Positions 1 through 11,254 of a DNA stretch of 64,000 nucleotides are shown in pieces (position 1 is the first letter of the stretch; every line of letters begins with the position of its first letter). This stretch comes from Neoceratodus forsteri (taxonomy: Eukaryota > Chordata > Ceratodontiformes > Ceratodontidae), in the NCBI GenBank assembly GCA_016271365.2, contig JADMNL010000028.1:51540001-51604000 (forward strand), given 5' to 3'. A program made the position numbers and the translations under genes. The notes beneath the pieces were generated by a model, which was given only the letters and a program-made list of their open reading frames with translations, did not search any database and was not told the DNA's origin.

Positions 1-150
1 TCCTCTCCTCCCTCTCTCTCTCCCTCTCCCTTGCCCCTCTTCCCTTCTCTCTCCCTTCTCTACCTTCTCTCTCTCTCTCTCTCTCTCCCTCTCTCTCTCT
101 CCTCCTCCTCTCCCTCTCTCTCTCTCTCCCTCCCTGTCTCTCTCTCTCTA
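1..150. repeat. CT-rich simple repeat
   Basis: A polypyrimidine tract of imperfect (CT)n and (CCCT)n runs to about position 150. It lies directly before the first recognisable LINE-coding sequence. The open frame across it is only serine and leucine codons produced by the CT repeat, so it is not treated as protein. Confidence 0.9.
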
Positions 151-411
151 GGTGCTTTACTGTCAACTGACCTCTGTGCCATCATCCTAGCATCAGACCA
201 GGCCACCCTCGCTCACTTCACTGATGCAGCCTTCCCCCTCAATCCCCCCTCCATCCCTGTCTAATCTGTGCAGACACCTTAACCGGCCACCTCCCACTTC
301 GTTTTCTCCCCAACTTTGATCAGCACTTGCTCAGTGTCGTCCTGTACTCCCTTTCCTTCTCTCCTCTGGCTATGAATGTAATGTGACCATATCACTTTTT
401 CCCTGCTGCTC

Positions 412-444
412 CTGGGTGGGGATGTCGAAGCCAATCCAGGCCCT
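412..444 (+). other. 2A-like (ribosome-skipping type) motif in the LINE
   Basis: In frame with the LINE N-terminal region, the codons at 415-444 read GGDVEANPGP. This matches the D-x-E-x-N-P-G-P core of 2A-like peptides. 2A-like peptides are known at the start of proteins in some APE-type non-LTR retrotransposons, where they separate the N-terminal leader from the endonuclease/RT protein. The expected separation point is before the last proline codon, 442-444. The endonuclease sequence begins about 50 bases downstream. A stop just after 480 and other breaks mean this copy cannot make the full protein. Confidence 0.75.
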
Positions 445-722
445 GTAAACACCCCTCTCACACCTGAGCAAATGCCCCTGGCCTAAAAATCACACATGAA
501 CATCTGCAGTCTCCCTGTAAAACTAACTGAGCTTGAAGCCTGGGTTTCCCTATACAAGCCCCACATTCTCTTACGGAGACCTGGTTGAAGCTGCATCACA
601 TGGATATAATGTATCAACCTGCTGGTTAAACTCTACTGTGCAAAGACCAACCTGGCAAAAAGAAGGGGGGAGGCACAGCTATTTTTGTCATGGATCCTCT
701 CTGCATCTGCCATCCTCTATGC

Positions 723-1622
723 CAGGGGTTCTCAAATGGTGAGGCCAGCCTCCTTGGGGAGGCCCCATCCTGTTCAAGGGGAGGCTCAAGCAAGTCTGAA
801 AAAGTACTGTATTTAAATTTGGGGTTTTATGTATTTTGTGTGAAGAGATGAAGCAAACTGAAAGAGAATAATGGTTGGTGAATTTTATGTATTTATTTAC
901 TAATAGGTGACATGGGAAGGTGAATGAGCAAAGGCTTATTTCCGGTGTACCCAGGGAAGGGTAGGGAGTGAATACATTTCAAAAGATAACTGCAAAACAA
1001 TCAAGAAATACACAATGAACTATAGTGTAAATAAATATGAACAATAAACTAATAATGAGGGGTGGTAATTGATTAATTTGTAGACTGATGGCAGAACAGC
1101 CCATATATAAGGGTAGAGCATAAAAGTGCTAAGAGCAACAGCAGGAAGGAGCAAAGTAATCCCAGAGAAGTTGCTGAGGAGCAGGGAAGGAGGGGAAGAG
1201 GCAAAGTACATAATAAGGTTATTTCATATAGAGAGCAAACAGAAGAAGTAGTCTGACCCATGAGGGCACTGCAACAAGGGGTAACAATGGTTCAAGAATG
1301 AAAATAGTGGAGCAAGTAAGCTGTCCTGTTGGGGGTGGGTATTAATAAGTTGAATATTTGTTTATTTTATTTATTTGTTATTCAGGTAACACCTTTGAGC
1401 ACATGAGCTCTTTTTCAAAAGTTCCTAGTCAATATAAGACAAAGAACTCAGTGTGGGCCAAGTACTAAAAATGGTTTCAATTTATTCATGGTGTAGTGTG
1501 CAAAGTACAGTTTGTTATTTTTTTTTGGGGAGGCCCAATATTATTTAAGTTTTTGGGGGGAGGCTCAACATTTTTTCCATGGATTTGGGGAGGCACACTG
1601 TGGCAAAGTCTGAGAACTATAG
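723..1622. mobile_element. Non-autonomous hAT-type transposon inside the LINE
   Basis: A 900-bp insertion flanked by an identical 8-bp duplication, CTCTATGC, at 715-722 and 1623-1630. Its ends are imperfect inverted repeats: 5' CAGGGGTTCTCAAAT and 3' (reverse complement) CTATAGTTCTCAGAC, sharing GTTCTCA. The 8-bp duplication and the CAGGGGTTCTCA-type end are typical of hAT elements. Subterminal copies of GGGGAGGC lie near both ends. No transposase is visible. Removing the element rejoins the LINE endonuclease sequence. Confidence 0.85.
1355..1455 (-). mobile_element. LINE 3'-end fragment inside the hAT element
   Basis: A T-rich start (TTTATTTATTTG) followed by a segment around ACCTTTGAGCACATGAGCTC resembles the 3' ends of minus-strand LINEs at about 19689 and 59889. 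These share the ACCTTTGAG ... CTCNTTT block and the following TTCC motif. It looks like a short 5'-truncated LINE tail that landed in the hAT element, or that the hAT element captured. Confidence 0.5.
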
Positions 1623-2699
1623 CTCTATGCTAATAGTGAATCCCCTAGTGAATTGATTATTGCTGAAAATACCTTAGGTGCATCCAAGAAACTTTACTTG
1701 GGTTGCTGCTATAACCCACCCCCACCAGGGGTATTGCTGGCCTCCAGTCTCTGCTTACCAGCCTGTGATCTCTTCTATTCTTCTCCCCCCTCCAGGAAGT
1801 CTATGCTTCTTGCTGACTTCAACCTCAACTGGTTGTGTGCCCAAAAGGCTGACTACACCAACATTCTCAAGCAGCACAACCTGCTGCAAGTCATTACCAT
1901 CCCTACCAGGCTAAACCCTTGCACATCTACTCACTCCCTCACTGACTGGGGAATCAGTAACAGTGGTGACTGAATTACCCAAGCTGGCATTATCTGAGTC
2001 CCTGAGCAATCACTCCCCTACCTATGCTACCTGGTCCTCTAAAGCTTCCCACCACCACCCCCAAAACATCTATCATTCCACAAATTTAACCTCCCTGACA
2101 CTTCACTTCTTCTAGAGGATGTCAGTGCCATAAACTGGCAAGAACTGTATGTTCCGTCTGACGTAACCCTGGCTGCCACTCACTTCACCAATATTCTCCT
2201 AGATAGCCATATCACCACTTCCCCATTACCACCCGGACAGTTTGTGGTGGATGCACTCAGTGGATCACCAGAGATCTACTATCCCTCATGATGGAAAGGG
2301 ACCATAAGTGGTCCATCCATACAATGACTCCTACCCCCCTCCTGTGGAATGAATACAGGCACCTCCATAACAGATGTAAACATCTGTCCCAAGCACTGAA
2401 ATAGAGCTACTGTATTAATCTACAGTGAATGAACCTCAGCAACCCTAAGATTCTGAAACTCTGTCAGCTCCCTTCTCTCTCCTTCTATCAAAAGCTCTAA
2501 TATCCACCTTAACTCTCCTACTGGTACTCTCACCAACCCTGCCAAGGTGGCCTCCTCTTTCAACCTCAAATTCTCAGACTTGTCTGCCCTCCTCAGTAAG
2601 CTTCCTAAGAATCATTCCCTCAGCCAGTTGCCTCCTGCCTCCCCCCCATCCCAGCTACCCCCTCACCCACCATTCTATTTCTAGACTATATTACCTAGC

Positions 2700-4245
2700 C
2701 ATACCTATAAACTATTAAGGAGCTTACCAAACCTGGGTAGCCCTGACTCTGAAGGCCTCTCCCCTATATTCCTTAAACCTGTTTCATCAGTGATTGCTAA
2801 ATCTCTTACTTTCATTTCCAGTCCTGCACTGTCTGCCTCCTCTATGCCTTCCCTCTGGAAATTGGCTAAAGTGGTCCCTATCTTCAAGGCCGGTGATCCC
2901 CTTTCATCTGACAACTACTAGCCCATATCTATTCTTCCCCACCTTAGCAAGCTACTTGAAAAGGTAGTGCATCGCCAGCTGTCCGATTACCTCAGTAAAT
3001 ACATCTTATGTAGCTGGCAGCATGGCTTCTGCAAACACCATAGCACTACCACTGCTTTGGCACTATTCGCTGACCATATCCTCTCGAATGTGGACAAGTG
3101 GTGTGCTACTGTTGCAGTTTTTCTGGATTTCTCTAAAGCCTTCGACCTGGTTAACCATTCTCTTCTTCTTTTCAAACTGCAAGCAATCTGCTGTTCCACT
3201 GAGACTTCAATTAGTTTCAGAGCTATCTCTCTGATCGCTATCAGTCTGTATGCTTAGGCTCTACCGCTTCTCCTGCCCTGTATCTCTGCTCGGGTACCAC
3301 AAGTCTCTATCTTGGACCCCCTGCTCTTCACAATATTCATAAATTCCCTCCCCTCTGATAGTCTCTCCTGCAATTCCCTCCGTTATGCTGACAACCTGAT
3401 CATCTTTCAGAGTGACGGCTCCCTTTGTCACTTAGCCTCTTCTCGCCCAGAACTACTGTGCTACACATAACTGGTTTACTGATAACTCTCTGTTGGTTAA
3501 TACCAAGAAGACCAAAGCCATGCCTTTTGGGTCTAAGCCATTCCTTGCCAGGACTTTTAAGCGTAATTCCTCTCATCATACAATCTCAAGATGGCTCTGA
3601 CCTCGAAATTGTCCCCAACTTCAAATTCTTGGGGGTTATCCTGGACTCCTCCCTCTCCTTCACTGACCATATTAACCTTGTCTGTAGGATCAATCAGAGG
3701 CTTGGTGCTGCCTACCTCATCAAACCCTACCTAACTGGTGAGGCCTGCTTGGCCATTGCCGGAAGTAACCTTTTCCCGATCCTGGATTACTGTTCCCCAA
3801 TTTACTCCCATGCCTCTACTGCCCTCTGATCCAGACTGTCCTCTGTCTACAACACTGTTTACTGCTTTGTGCTATCTGCCCCCTTATTCCACTCATCACT
3901 GTGACCTCTACTGTTCCCTAGGCTGGCTCTCCTTGCCTGGTCGATTCGACTTTACCCTGGGATGCTTGGTCGATTCTATTATTAGATGTGGCTCTACTTC
4001 TTCCTCTCCACCCTCTGCAAGCATCGATCCATGCTGAGGTGCCTTTGGTTCTGGACTATCCTTCCCTTTGACACCCCAGAATCTTGACGAACCTGGGTGG
4101 GAACACCCTATCAGTAGCTGCCCCCACACTCCATAATGGGCTTCCAGCTGCCCTCAGATCCTCTAGTATGCACTACTCCTTTAAGCAAAACCTCAAATCT
4201 TGGTTGATCTCCCATGACAACTGCATCTGTCTGCCCAGGTAACCT
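2700..4245 (+). pseudogene. LINE reverse transcriptase and C-terminal region, degenerate
   Basis: Remains of the reverse transcriptase that copies LINE RNA into DNA. Readable blocks in order are PISILPHLSKLLEKVVHRQL after 2920, QHGF near 3020, FLDFSKAFDLVNHSLLL near 3120-3170, the catalytic loop at 3384-3395, FLGVILDSSLSFTDHI near 3625-3675, and LDYCSPIYSHAS near 3783. The catalytic loop reads YADN instead of YADD, so one of the two essential aspartates is lost. At least three frameshifts and several stops are present. The C-terminal part reaches LKSWLISHDNCICLPR near 4190-4240. Confidence 0.8.
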
Positions 4246-4720
4246 CCACCACCCCCGTCCCACATGCGGTGTCTTGATCCTCCTTCTCCTCTGACCTGCA
4301 CTTTCTTGCAAATTCATCAGGGTCTGGTGTACAAATAAGTGAGTGATTGATTGGGGGGTCCTCACTTATACTACCTGTTTCATTGGATTGTATATTGCTA
4401 CTTGCAGATGTTTGAATTTGGTGTCCCTACTGTTGGGCTAATTCGTCTACCTACACTATTATTATTCTGTTACCTCTACTGCCTGTTTACTTGTGTACCT
4501 CTTGATAATTGTATTGTTCACTAGTTGCCTCATTGGCCTGGTCATGCCCGGAAAACGGTCCATTGGATCAGTGCACTTACCCAGTAAACAAAGTCATAAA
4601 TGAATGAAATTACTGGAAGGTATGCACACACTAGCATGCCTAGTTGTGCCTGGAGCATATAAAGGTGCACAGTGTACCATCGATTCCACAGCTGAACTGC
4701 AGGTAGGTGTCTTGTGGAAA

Positions 4721-4721
4721 G

Positions 4722-4759
<38 letters not shown>
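4721..4759. repeat. (GT)n microsatellite
   Basis: A pure run of about 19 GT dinucleotides near the left edge of the Harbinger segment. Confidence 0.95.
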
Positions 4760-4762
<3 letters not shown>

Positions 4763-5123
4763 GCGGTATGCAATAGTACATTGGACATGTTGAGGTGGTG
4801 GAACTCTCACATTTGCATCTGATGGTGGTTTTGTCATGACTAGGTGGGGGTATCCCTTCTATGGTAGTCACTGGTGCACAGTAATAGAGGCTGTGGCACT
4901 TACATACGTGCCTAGTAGGTGGTGTCCCTGAGTTTGTTTGGGCCCCTGCCCATGTCAATCTATGCCTGTCTGTGATCTTGACTATGATTGTGTCTGCACA
5001 TGGGCAGGCCTGTGTCAGGCAGGCTGCCGGCCGTGGTAGGACATCCACTGCTGGGACACCTACATGTATCCCACTGTCTATTCCCTATCATCTACATTCT
5101 GCTCCCCTGTCTGGCAGACACCA

Positions 5124-5560
5124 TGGATGACACAAGCAGGCTACAGGCCTACCATTTCTCTGAGGAGCAGTTGCAGGCACTGGCACAGGCCTACATAAGT
5201 AGGGAGGAGGTCTTGTCCCTGAGACAGGCAACAAATATCCAGGTACAGCAGGCCTGGGTAGAGATCACTGACATGGTCAGTGCCATTGGTGGGTGGAACA
5301 GGCCCATGCAGGCTGTGTGGAAGTGCTTCAGGGACAGAAAAAGGTGGTCAAAGATAGTCCTGTTGATGCAACACATGGCGATAACATGTGTCAGGTGGGG
5401 GCCCACAAGCATTGGTGGCTGCTCACACCCTGGATCCTGAAGACGAGGATATAGCCTCCACCCTACACCTTGTAGATGTGATGGGAGTGCCAGGAGGGAC
5501 CATGAGAGCCAACTGGGACCAGCCAAGACATGTGAGTGAAACTGTGCTCAGTGTTATCAG
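5124..5560 (+). pseudogene. Myb/SANT-like DNA-binding protein of Harbinger, N-terminal part
   Basis: From the ATG at 5124 the frame reads MDDTSRLQAYHFSEEQLQAL and continues through VQQAWVEITDMVSAIGGWNR and KCFRDRKRW. Spaced tryptophans and the VSAIGGW block are typical of the Myb/SANT-like accessory protein of Harbinger elements, which helps the transposase bind DNA and enter the nucleus. After about 5400 the reading moves to another frame with an acidic stretch (HTLDPEDEDI) and continues to about 5530, where a GTGAGT resembles a splice donor. A long (GT)n tract follows. The start was chosen because the conserved domain begins about 10 residues later. Confidence 0.7.

Positions 5561-5562
<2 letters not shown>

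Positions 5563-5640
<78 letters not shown>
5563..5640. repeat. (GT)n microsatellite, interrupted
   Basis: About 38 GT dinucleotides with one C interruption, lying just after the probable splice donor of the Myb-like pseudogene. Confidence 0.95.
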
Positions 5641-5642
<2 letters not shown>

Positions 5643-6029
5643 ATGCACAAGCCTGTTCTGTGTGACATATTGGGTGTAGGCCACACTGTTTCCATGTTCC
5701 CTGCTGTGTAGCCATCTGTGTGGTACTCTACTACTGTGCCCCATGTGTTGTCACATGTGTGTTCACTGGTGCTGGGATGTGTGGTGTGTATGGTCTTTAC
5801 AACCAGCATGGATGTTGTCCCCATACACCAGGCATGGATGCTGCCTCAGCCAGCACACAGCTTTCTATGGCACATTGCTATATATAGTAGTAGCCACAGA
5901 CATTGCCAGCTTTTTCCAGAAATTTTGAGAAATTTCTGAAGAGTGTCTCTCTGCTGCCTCTTCTGTGGAAATGCAGAAACAGGAAATATTTCTGGAAATA
6001 TCACATACATTTCAGGAAATGGCTGGCAG

Positions 6030-6860
6030 TGTCTGTGGCTGCTACGGTAGCTCTCCTCTTGCAGCAGCTCATCATGTCATACCAGACATTGCAGAGGACG
6101 CTCCAGGATCATCTCAGGGGCAGCTGTCCCTGCTGCCCACCTGTATGCACCTGCTGTTAGACACCAGTGAAGATGGTGAAGTGGATGATGAGACATTCTT
6201 TGGGAGATGAAGACAACTGAGGCCTGCTCAAGACCTGGAGGGGTTTGTCAGCCCCTGCCAGCCCCCAAATTACAAGGGCCCAGCAACTGTCCCCATGCAG
6301 CACTGTGGTCACAGTAGTGGAGCCCCCCCCCCCACAGCCCATGGTATAGCCACCACTGTGCCACCCCATGAACCCACCTCTGGCATAACAATCATCCTGC
6401 CACCATCAGATGATACCACAGGGCCAGCTACTGCTGTGTCTGAACTTGGTTCATCCCCCAGCATGGCATCAGTCCTGCCACCACAGGTCCATCCCAACAG
6501 GCCAGCCACAGCCAGCCCTCAACACCCACAGTAAACCTCAGCACCAACTGCAGTTTACCCTTGGCTCATACAGTGGCCAAGAGTGCAGCCTGACCCTTTC
6601 CTAATGGACAGTCCCCAGTGACAGTGGGACATGGCTGATAACCAGTCAATCAAGGAGGTGCAGGTTCTCAAAGCAGGAACTGACATGCATCCATCACATG
6701 CTGAACAATGACATACAACATGCTGAGGAGCGGGTGGAGGCACGTCATGCAGAGCACGTGGTGGCCATCAATGACCTGCAACAGGTTATTGCCACCAGCA
6801 TATATTTGTGTGACACTGTCCTGGAGGCTGCAGCCATGGCAAGCACCATGGGGGCCAGAC
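6030..6860 (+). pseudogene. Myb-like Harbinger protein, C-terminal part
   Basis: A second stretch of plausible coding sequence follows the GT tract. It includes an acidic block (DTSEDGEVDDETFFG near 6160-6205), a proline- and threonine-rich linker at 6300-6535, and a charged helical stretch at 6698-6850 (EERVEARHAEHVVAINDLQQ) like the C-terminal coiled coil of these proteins. Stops separate the blocks. Linking it to the upstream Myb-like domain is by family layout. Exon boundaries cannot be fixed from the sequence alone. Confidence 0.5.
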
Positions 6861-7602
6861 ATAACCCTGGCATGTCCAATGGGAGTAGTGTCACCCCACA
6901 GTGGACAACATGGCATATCCCAATGCCATGTAATGCCAGAATGAGAATGCCCAGCACACCCCGAACTCTCCGGACACCTAGGATACTGCACACCATGGCC
7001 TACTCCTCGACAGTCAGTACCCCATGGGGCTGTGGCCCAGGGCACTAACACTGTCCTCAAGCTCATCCCCCAATCATAGATGATTACTCCCCCAACCATA
7101 CTGGGTACAGCACATGCATACTGTCCAATACAGGGGAGGTGGTAGGAGATGCATGTAGGGTGTGATTTTCCAACCCTCACCAAAATGTGCCCCCTCAATT
7201 CCCCCACTTCACATTGCCCATGTGCGACCACCCTGCCCCTGTGACCCATTCTGTTCATATCCCTTCTGTCTGGATGGCCATCAGTCACCCCTTTTCACCA
7301 CCCCCCGCACGCTGGCTGGCATGCATTTTTGTTTCCACTCCTTTGAAACCTGTGTGTGTGTGTGTCCTATTTACCACCCTCCCAGCTTGGATGAACTGTA
7401 TTTCTGTTAACCCCCCCCCAAACCTTTTGATGATACCACCTTGTCTGGATTGCCTCTGTGTATGTACTGAATACTGTTAAGTGATAATACATTGACTAAA
7501 CATATTACAGTCCCCTGTGTGGTCTGTACTCACCCTCCATCTCCAAAGAGGTCTGTTTTGAGGTGGGCTCTGTACTCCTCAGCCCTCCTGGTTATCCTGA
7601 AT

Positions 7603-8640
7603 TCTCACCTGTAGAGCTGCTCCTGTATCCCCTGCTCCTCTGACGCCACTGTAGGGAGTTCCTCTGGGGTTGGCATGCATATCCCATGGTTGAGTGCCAT
7701 GCTGTGTAACAGGCAAAGTACTGTATATGGCACAGGCCTTCTGAGGGGTGTACTGTAGGGCACCACTGGAACAATCAAGGCACCACAACCACATCTTGAG
7801 CATTCCAAAGACATGCTCGATGTTGTGTATGGCGCTGTATGCCTTGTTGCACCTGTGCTCTGCAATAGATGGGGGCATAGGACAGGTGTCAGGAGCCAGG
7901 AACATAGAGGATATGTACTGTCCCCCATGTAGGTAAAGGATGTTGGTTAGTGTCAATGTTTGCAACATGAGGATGGGAAGGTGAGGCCATTGGGGTGCAC
8001 TCACTGATTAGGTGGCCACTAGGGATGCCCCCACTTTCAAATCTCTGGCACAGAATGGAATTGTGTCAGATGAAGGCATTGTGGGTGCTGCCAGGGCACT
8101 GTGCCAAGACCTTGATGATGCATCATGTTGCATCACACACCACCTGGCAGTTGATGGAGTGGTACCCTCTTCCTACTAAAATAGGCCTCCACTCTATCAC
8201 TGGTGAGTGTCTAGATGGCAAGATGGGTGCAGTCAGTTGTACCAAGTACAGCTGGTAAGGCAGGGCAACTTTATTCATATGGCACCCTGTCCTGGGGGAT
8301 CTGGGATCTGGTAGGTGCATTACTCTATGGAACTACTATATGGTTGCTGTTTGCTGAGCTGATGTGCTGATGAATACAATGAACTCCCCAGCATGGACCA
8401 GCAGGGCATCTAGGAAATGGCCCAACAGCTGTGAGGTGGCTGACTGTGAGATACCAGTGATGTCCACCACCAATGCCTGGAATGTTCCAGTGGCCAGGAA
8501 GCACAGTGCAGCCATCACCTTGAGATCCACAGGCACTGCATGACTGTGCTGAGTGTTTGCCCAGAGCTGATCTTGCAGCAGCTGCTTGAGCACGGGCCTG
8601 TTGAACCCCTACCTGACCACAATCTGGCCATCACTGAGGA
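7603..8640 (-). pseudogene. HARBI1-like DDE transposase of Harbinger
   Basis: The minus strand, read in several frames, gives the successive blocks of a HARBI1-type transposase. These are a helical N-terminal region with AVPVDLKVMAALCFLATGTFQ (8440-8540) and GISQSATSQLLGHFLDALL, then VLGTTDCTHLAI, then YHSINCQVVCDAT (8130-8165), then GDSTYPLCSWLLTPV, then NIEHVFGMLK and ALQYTPQKAC, ending near 7605. The three catalytic acidic codons of the DDE triad are all still present: Asp 8232-8234, Asp 7920-7922 and Glu 7816-7818. At least three frameshifts make it inactive. HARBI1-type enzymes cut and paste the element into 3-bp targets. Confidence 0.8.
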
Positions 8641-9087
8641 CTTTGACTGTGACTCATGGATGGTACTGTCTGTTTTCAGCATAGTGCCTCTGTGGCCTAT
8701 GCCTGGACCCATGGTGGCTATTGGCCCTCTCCTCACCTGCTATGACCTGTTGCATCAGGTGCAGGATGTGTGCTGCCATATGTGTTATCTTGGTGTGTGG
8801 CCTGCAGTGTCTCCTCTGCCTCTGGGTTTGCCCCAGCTTAAGATGGCCTTTCATAGGTCGTATTTGTGCAGCATTGTGTGGCCTGTTCAATCTTGTTTGT
8901 GCAGTGCTATCATACTGAATATCATGCTGCGTACAATATGAAGGTACCCCCGGTTTGGGCGCTGCATACATTACATCTGCGCTAGTCTGCTGGCACTAAT
9001 TGCATGTGCAGCGATGCCCACAGAATATGGGATTCCAGCACAATTCCATGCACAGCATGGGTGCAAACACTTTTTGCCCAGAACAAA

Positions 9088-9104
9088 GCTTTGAATATCT
9101 AGGC
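9088..9104. repeat. Candidate right terminal repeat of Harbinger
   Basis: GCTTTGAATATCTAGGC, read outward in reverse complement as GCCTAGATATTCAAAGC, resembles Harbinger ends of the GGCCTGATATTCAAA kind. It is followed by TTA at 9105-9107. The partner repeat on the left was not found, so this is tentative. Confidence 0.4.
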
Positions 9105-9333
9105 TTATATGGAGTCAAGTAGGAGGAGGAGATGAAATATGAAGAACAAGCATACTGTTTCTGTACAAATTTCTTTACTAATAAAGGAAAACTTAATACA
9201 TTTTTTTTTCACATTTTGTCTGGAGGTGACACAGGCTCATTAAAGTGCACTAGAACTTATCTTATTGATGCATTAAGGTCCTCTGTAATCCTCCTCACTT
9301 GCATAATAAGCACTTTCCTTTAGTTACAGTACA

Positions 9334-10335
9334 GTGCAATGCAATACCATACAGCAGCACATAATCTTCATCAGTGACATTGCACAGGATCTAGAAGGCA
9401 GAATTTCACTGTTCGCTGATGACACAAAGCTCTGTAACAGAGTAGACACACCAGAGGGTGTAGACAGAATGAGAAGGGACCTGCAGAAACTTGAAGAATG
9501 GTCAAGGGTTTGGCAGTTGAAATTCAATGCAAAGAAGTGCAAGATAATGCATATGGACACAAAACCCTGGCACAATATATCAGTTGGGGGTGAGGATATA
9601 GCATGCACCAAGCAGGAAAGGGATCTTGGGGTTGTCATCTCTGATGACCTCAAGGTAGGGAAACAGTGTGACAAGGCATCAGGTAAAGCAAATATGATGC
9701 TGGGATGTATAGGCAGGGCATCACCAGCAGGAAAAGAGAGGTCATAATTCCGCTATACAAGACACTAGTGAGGCCCCACCTGGAGTACAGTGTACAGTTC
9801 TGGAGACCATACCCTACGTAAGGACATAGACAGGGTAGAGAAGGTTCAGAGGAGGGCAACAAAGATGGTGCATGGATTGCATCACAAGTCCTATGAAGAC
9901 AGGTTGAAGGAACTGAACATGTACTCCTGGAGGAGAGAAGGAGAGAGGGGATATGATAGAGACATACAAGTATCTTACAGGGAGGAACAGGGTGCAGGAA
10001 AACACTATTTTTAAGCGAAAAAGATGTTCCAGGACTAGAGGGCATGGGATGAAGTTGGAGGGAGGACGATTCAGAGGAAACATGAGAAAGAATTTCTTCA
10101 CAGAATGGGTGGAGGACAAGTGGAACACCCTGCCAGAGGAAGTGGTGGGGGCTGGAACAATCACGGGATTTAAGAATGCATGGGATAGACATAAAGGAAT
10201 TCTAGAGGTCAGGGGTAAGGGGAAATAGACTTCTAGGAAAACAAACTGAACTTACAAGCTCAAATGGGCAGACTAGGTGGGCCATAGGCCCTTATCTGCC
10301 GACACTGTCTATGTATCTATGTATCTATGTATAAT
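9334..10335 (+). mobile_element. CR1-like LINE fragment (family C1), 3' part of RT to tail
   Basis: A 5'-truncated LINE. The frame from about 9355 reads FISDIAQDLEGRISLFADDT with an intact FADD catalytic loop near 9413-9424, then LQKLEEWSRVWQLKFNAKKC. After a frameshift near 9745 it continues to blocks at 9825-9950 (QRRATKMVHGL, YEDRLKELNMYS) and 10080-10190 (FFTEWVEDKWNTLPEEVV), the usual end of CR1-group proteins. The 3' tail repeats an ATGTATCT 8-mer at 10308-10333, the microsatellite-like tail of CR1 elements. The copy at 54565 is nearly the same sequence but broken at other places. Confidence 0.85.
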
Positions 10336-11254
10336 ACGATACTATTTTAGATAACGTCTATCACACAAATATTGCAAAATGCTTCAATAGATGCAGAGGG
10401 ACATACAAACTACAAAATCGGAGGAATTGTCTAATAAAAAATTGGTGGGGAGGACTGGGACCAATAAGAAACTAGTACCTCCACAAAGAGGACACAGTAG
10501 ACCACAAAGCCTTCTTATGGTGATACATTTCTATGTTCCTATGTTGAAATCTAGATTTAGTGTTTGCCGTATTGGTCCTTGTAAGAACAGATCCAGAAGC
10601 AAATGATTTGGTACCTTTTATTATGAAATGGGCATTGAAATTCGAGCAGTCTCATTGGGCACTAACTGTACTAAAGTGTCTAACACAGGAATAAGGCCAG
10701 GCAATACCCACCGGGCATTGATATGGGTGATGCTGCCCACAAAGAATGTTCAAAAATCAAATGGCTGCCATCTTGTTTTGTGCCACAAGCGATGCCATGC
10801 TTACTGTGAAGTTAACACTTACTCGCACATCTTGAAGTAAATGCACAACCTGCATCATTTAAAAAAAAACTGCCACGATCGCAATCGTCTCGTAACCCGC
10901 CCACTCAACACAACACTGTAATTACTGCACGACACAGATGGCACTTGAGCCCTCCCCTGTTCCTGGCTGACAGATGCCAAGGAACAGCCACAGGAGCCAG
11001 TGCAGCAGTGAGAAACTGATGGCTTTGACCCCCTACCCACTGCTGGAGCCACAGAGGAACCGCTCACTTGATAACTCACTTAAGTGTGAAGCCAGTCTGC
11101 CATGGACTTGCCGTTCCCACTCGGACTGCGGTATCGCCTGATGGTGGCAAATAGCAGGATCAACCAGATTCTTAAAAAAAATATATATATATTTTATTAA
11201 AAATTTAAACAAACATTGAACTTTTCACCATTAAATACTATATATTTTAGCCAT
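10336..11254. other. Unassigned intergenic sequence
   Basis: No gene or clear element is seen. A TTTCTATGTTCCTATG stretch near 10529-10544 resembles the tail of a CR1-like LINE and may be a remnant. An AT-rich run lies at 11174-11215. Confidence 0.4.

Larger units (their letters stand above)
496..2280 (+). pseudogene. LINE APE endonuclease domain, degenerate and split by hAT
   Basis: Pieces of an APE-type endonuclease, the enzyme that nicks target DNA for LINE insertion. Near 496 the sequence reads MNICSLPVKLTELEAW, a usual N-terminal endonuclease block. After the hAT insertion it resumes with a block around 1800 containing ADFNLNW, the asparagine-bearing catalytic block. The late catalytic block, normally S-D-H, reads SNH at 2005-2013, an Asp-to-Asn change. 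Several stops and frame changes separate the blocks. The corresponding block of the minus-strand LINE near 62.57 kb keeps SDH. Non-functional. Confidence 0.75.
151..4602 (+). mobile_element. L2-like LINE (family LA), 5' incomplete, interrupted by a hAT element
   Basis: A non-LTR retrotransposon of the CR1/L2 group. In order it shows an APE-type endonuclease (about 480-2280), a reverse transcriptase (about 2700-3830), a C-terminal region (to about 4245) and a 3' UTR that ends in an AAATGAATGAA-like tail at about 4602. The last ~50 bases match, in reverse complement, the 3' end of the minus-strand copy at about 57745-57800. All reading frames are broken by stops and frameshifts, so it is a dead copy. 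A hAT element sits inside the endonuclease part at 723-1622. The 5' end may lie outside the window. Assignment to L2 rather than another CR1-group clade is by recognition and was not tested by phylogeny. Confidence 0.85.
4603..9107. mobile_element. PIF/Harbinger transposon, two-gene type, decayed
   Basis: The segment holds a Myb/SANT-like gene on the plus strand and a HARBI1-type transposase on the minus strand, converging on about 7.1-7.6 kb. Two convergent or divergent genes are the usual layout of PIF/Harbinger elements. A candidate right terminal repeat is GCTTTGAATATCTAGGC at 9088-9104, followed by TTA, the usual 3-bp Harbinger target. No matching left repeat is seen near 4603. The LINE that ends there may have inserted into, or replaced, the left end. 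Both genes are broken. Confidence 0.75.

Noticed and set aside
4604..4822. Val-Cys or Thr-His repeat proteins over GT tracts (also at 5388-5824 and 47289-47561)
   Set aside because: They are translations of GT microsatellites.
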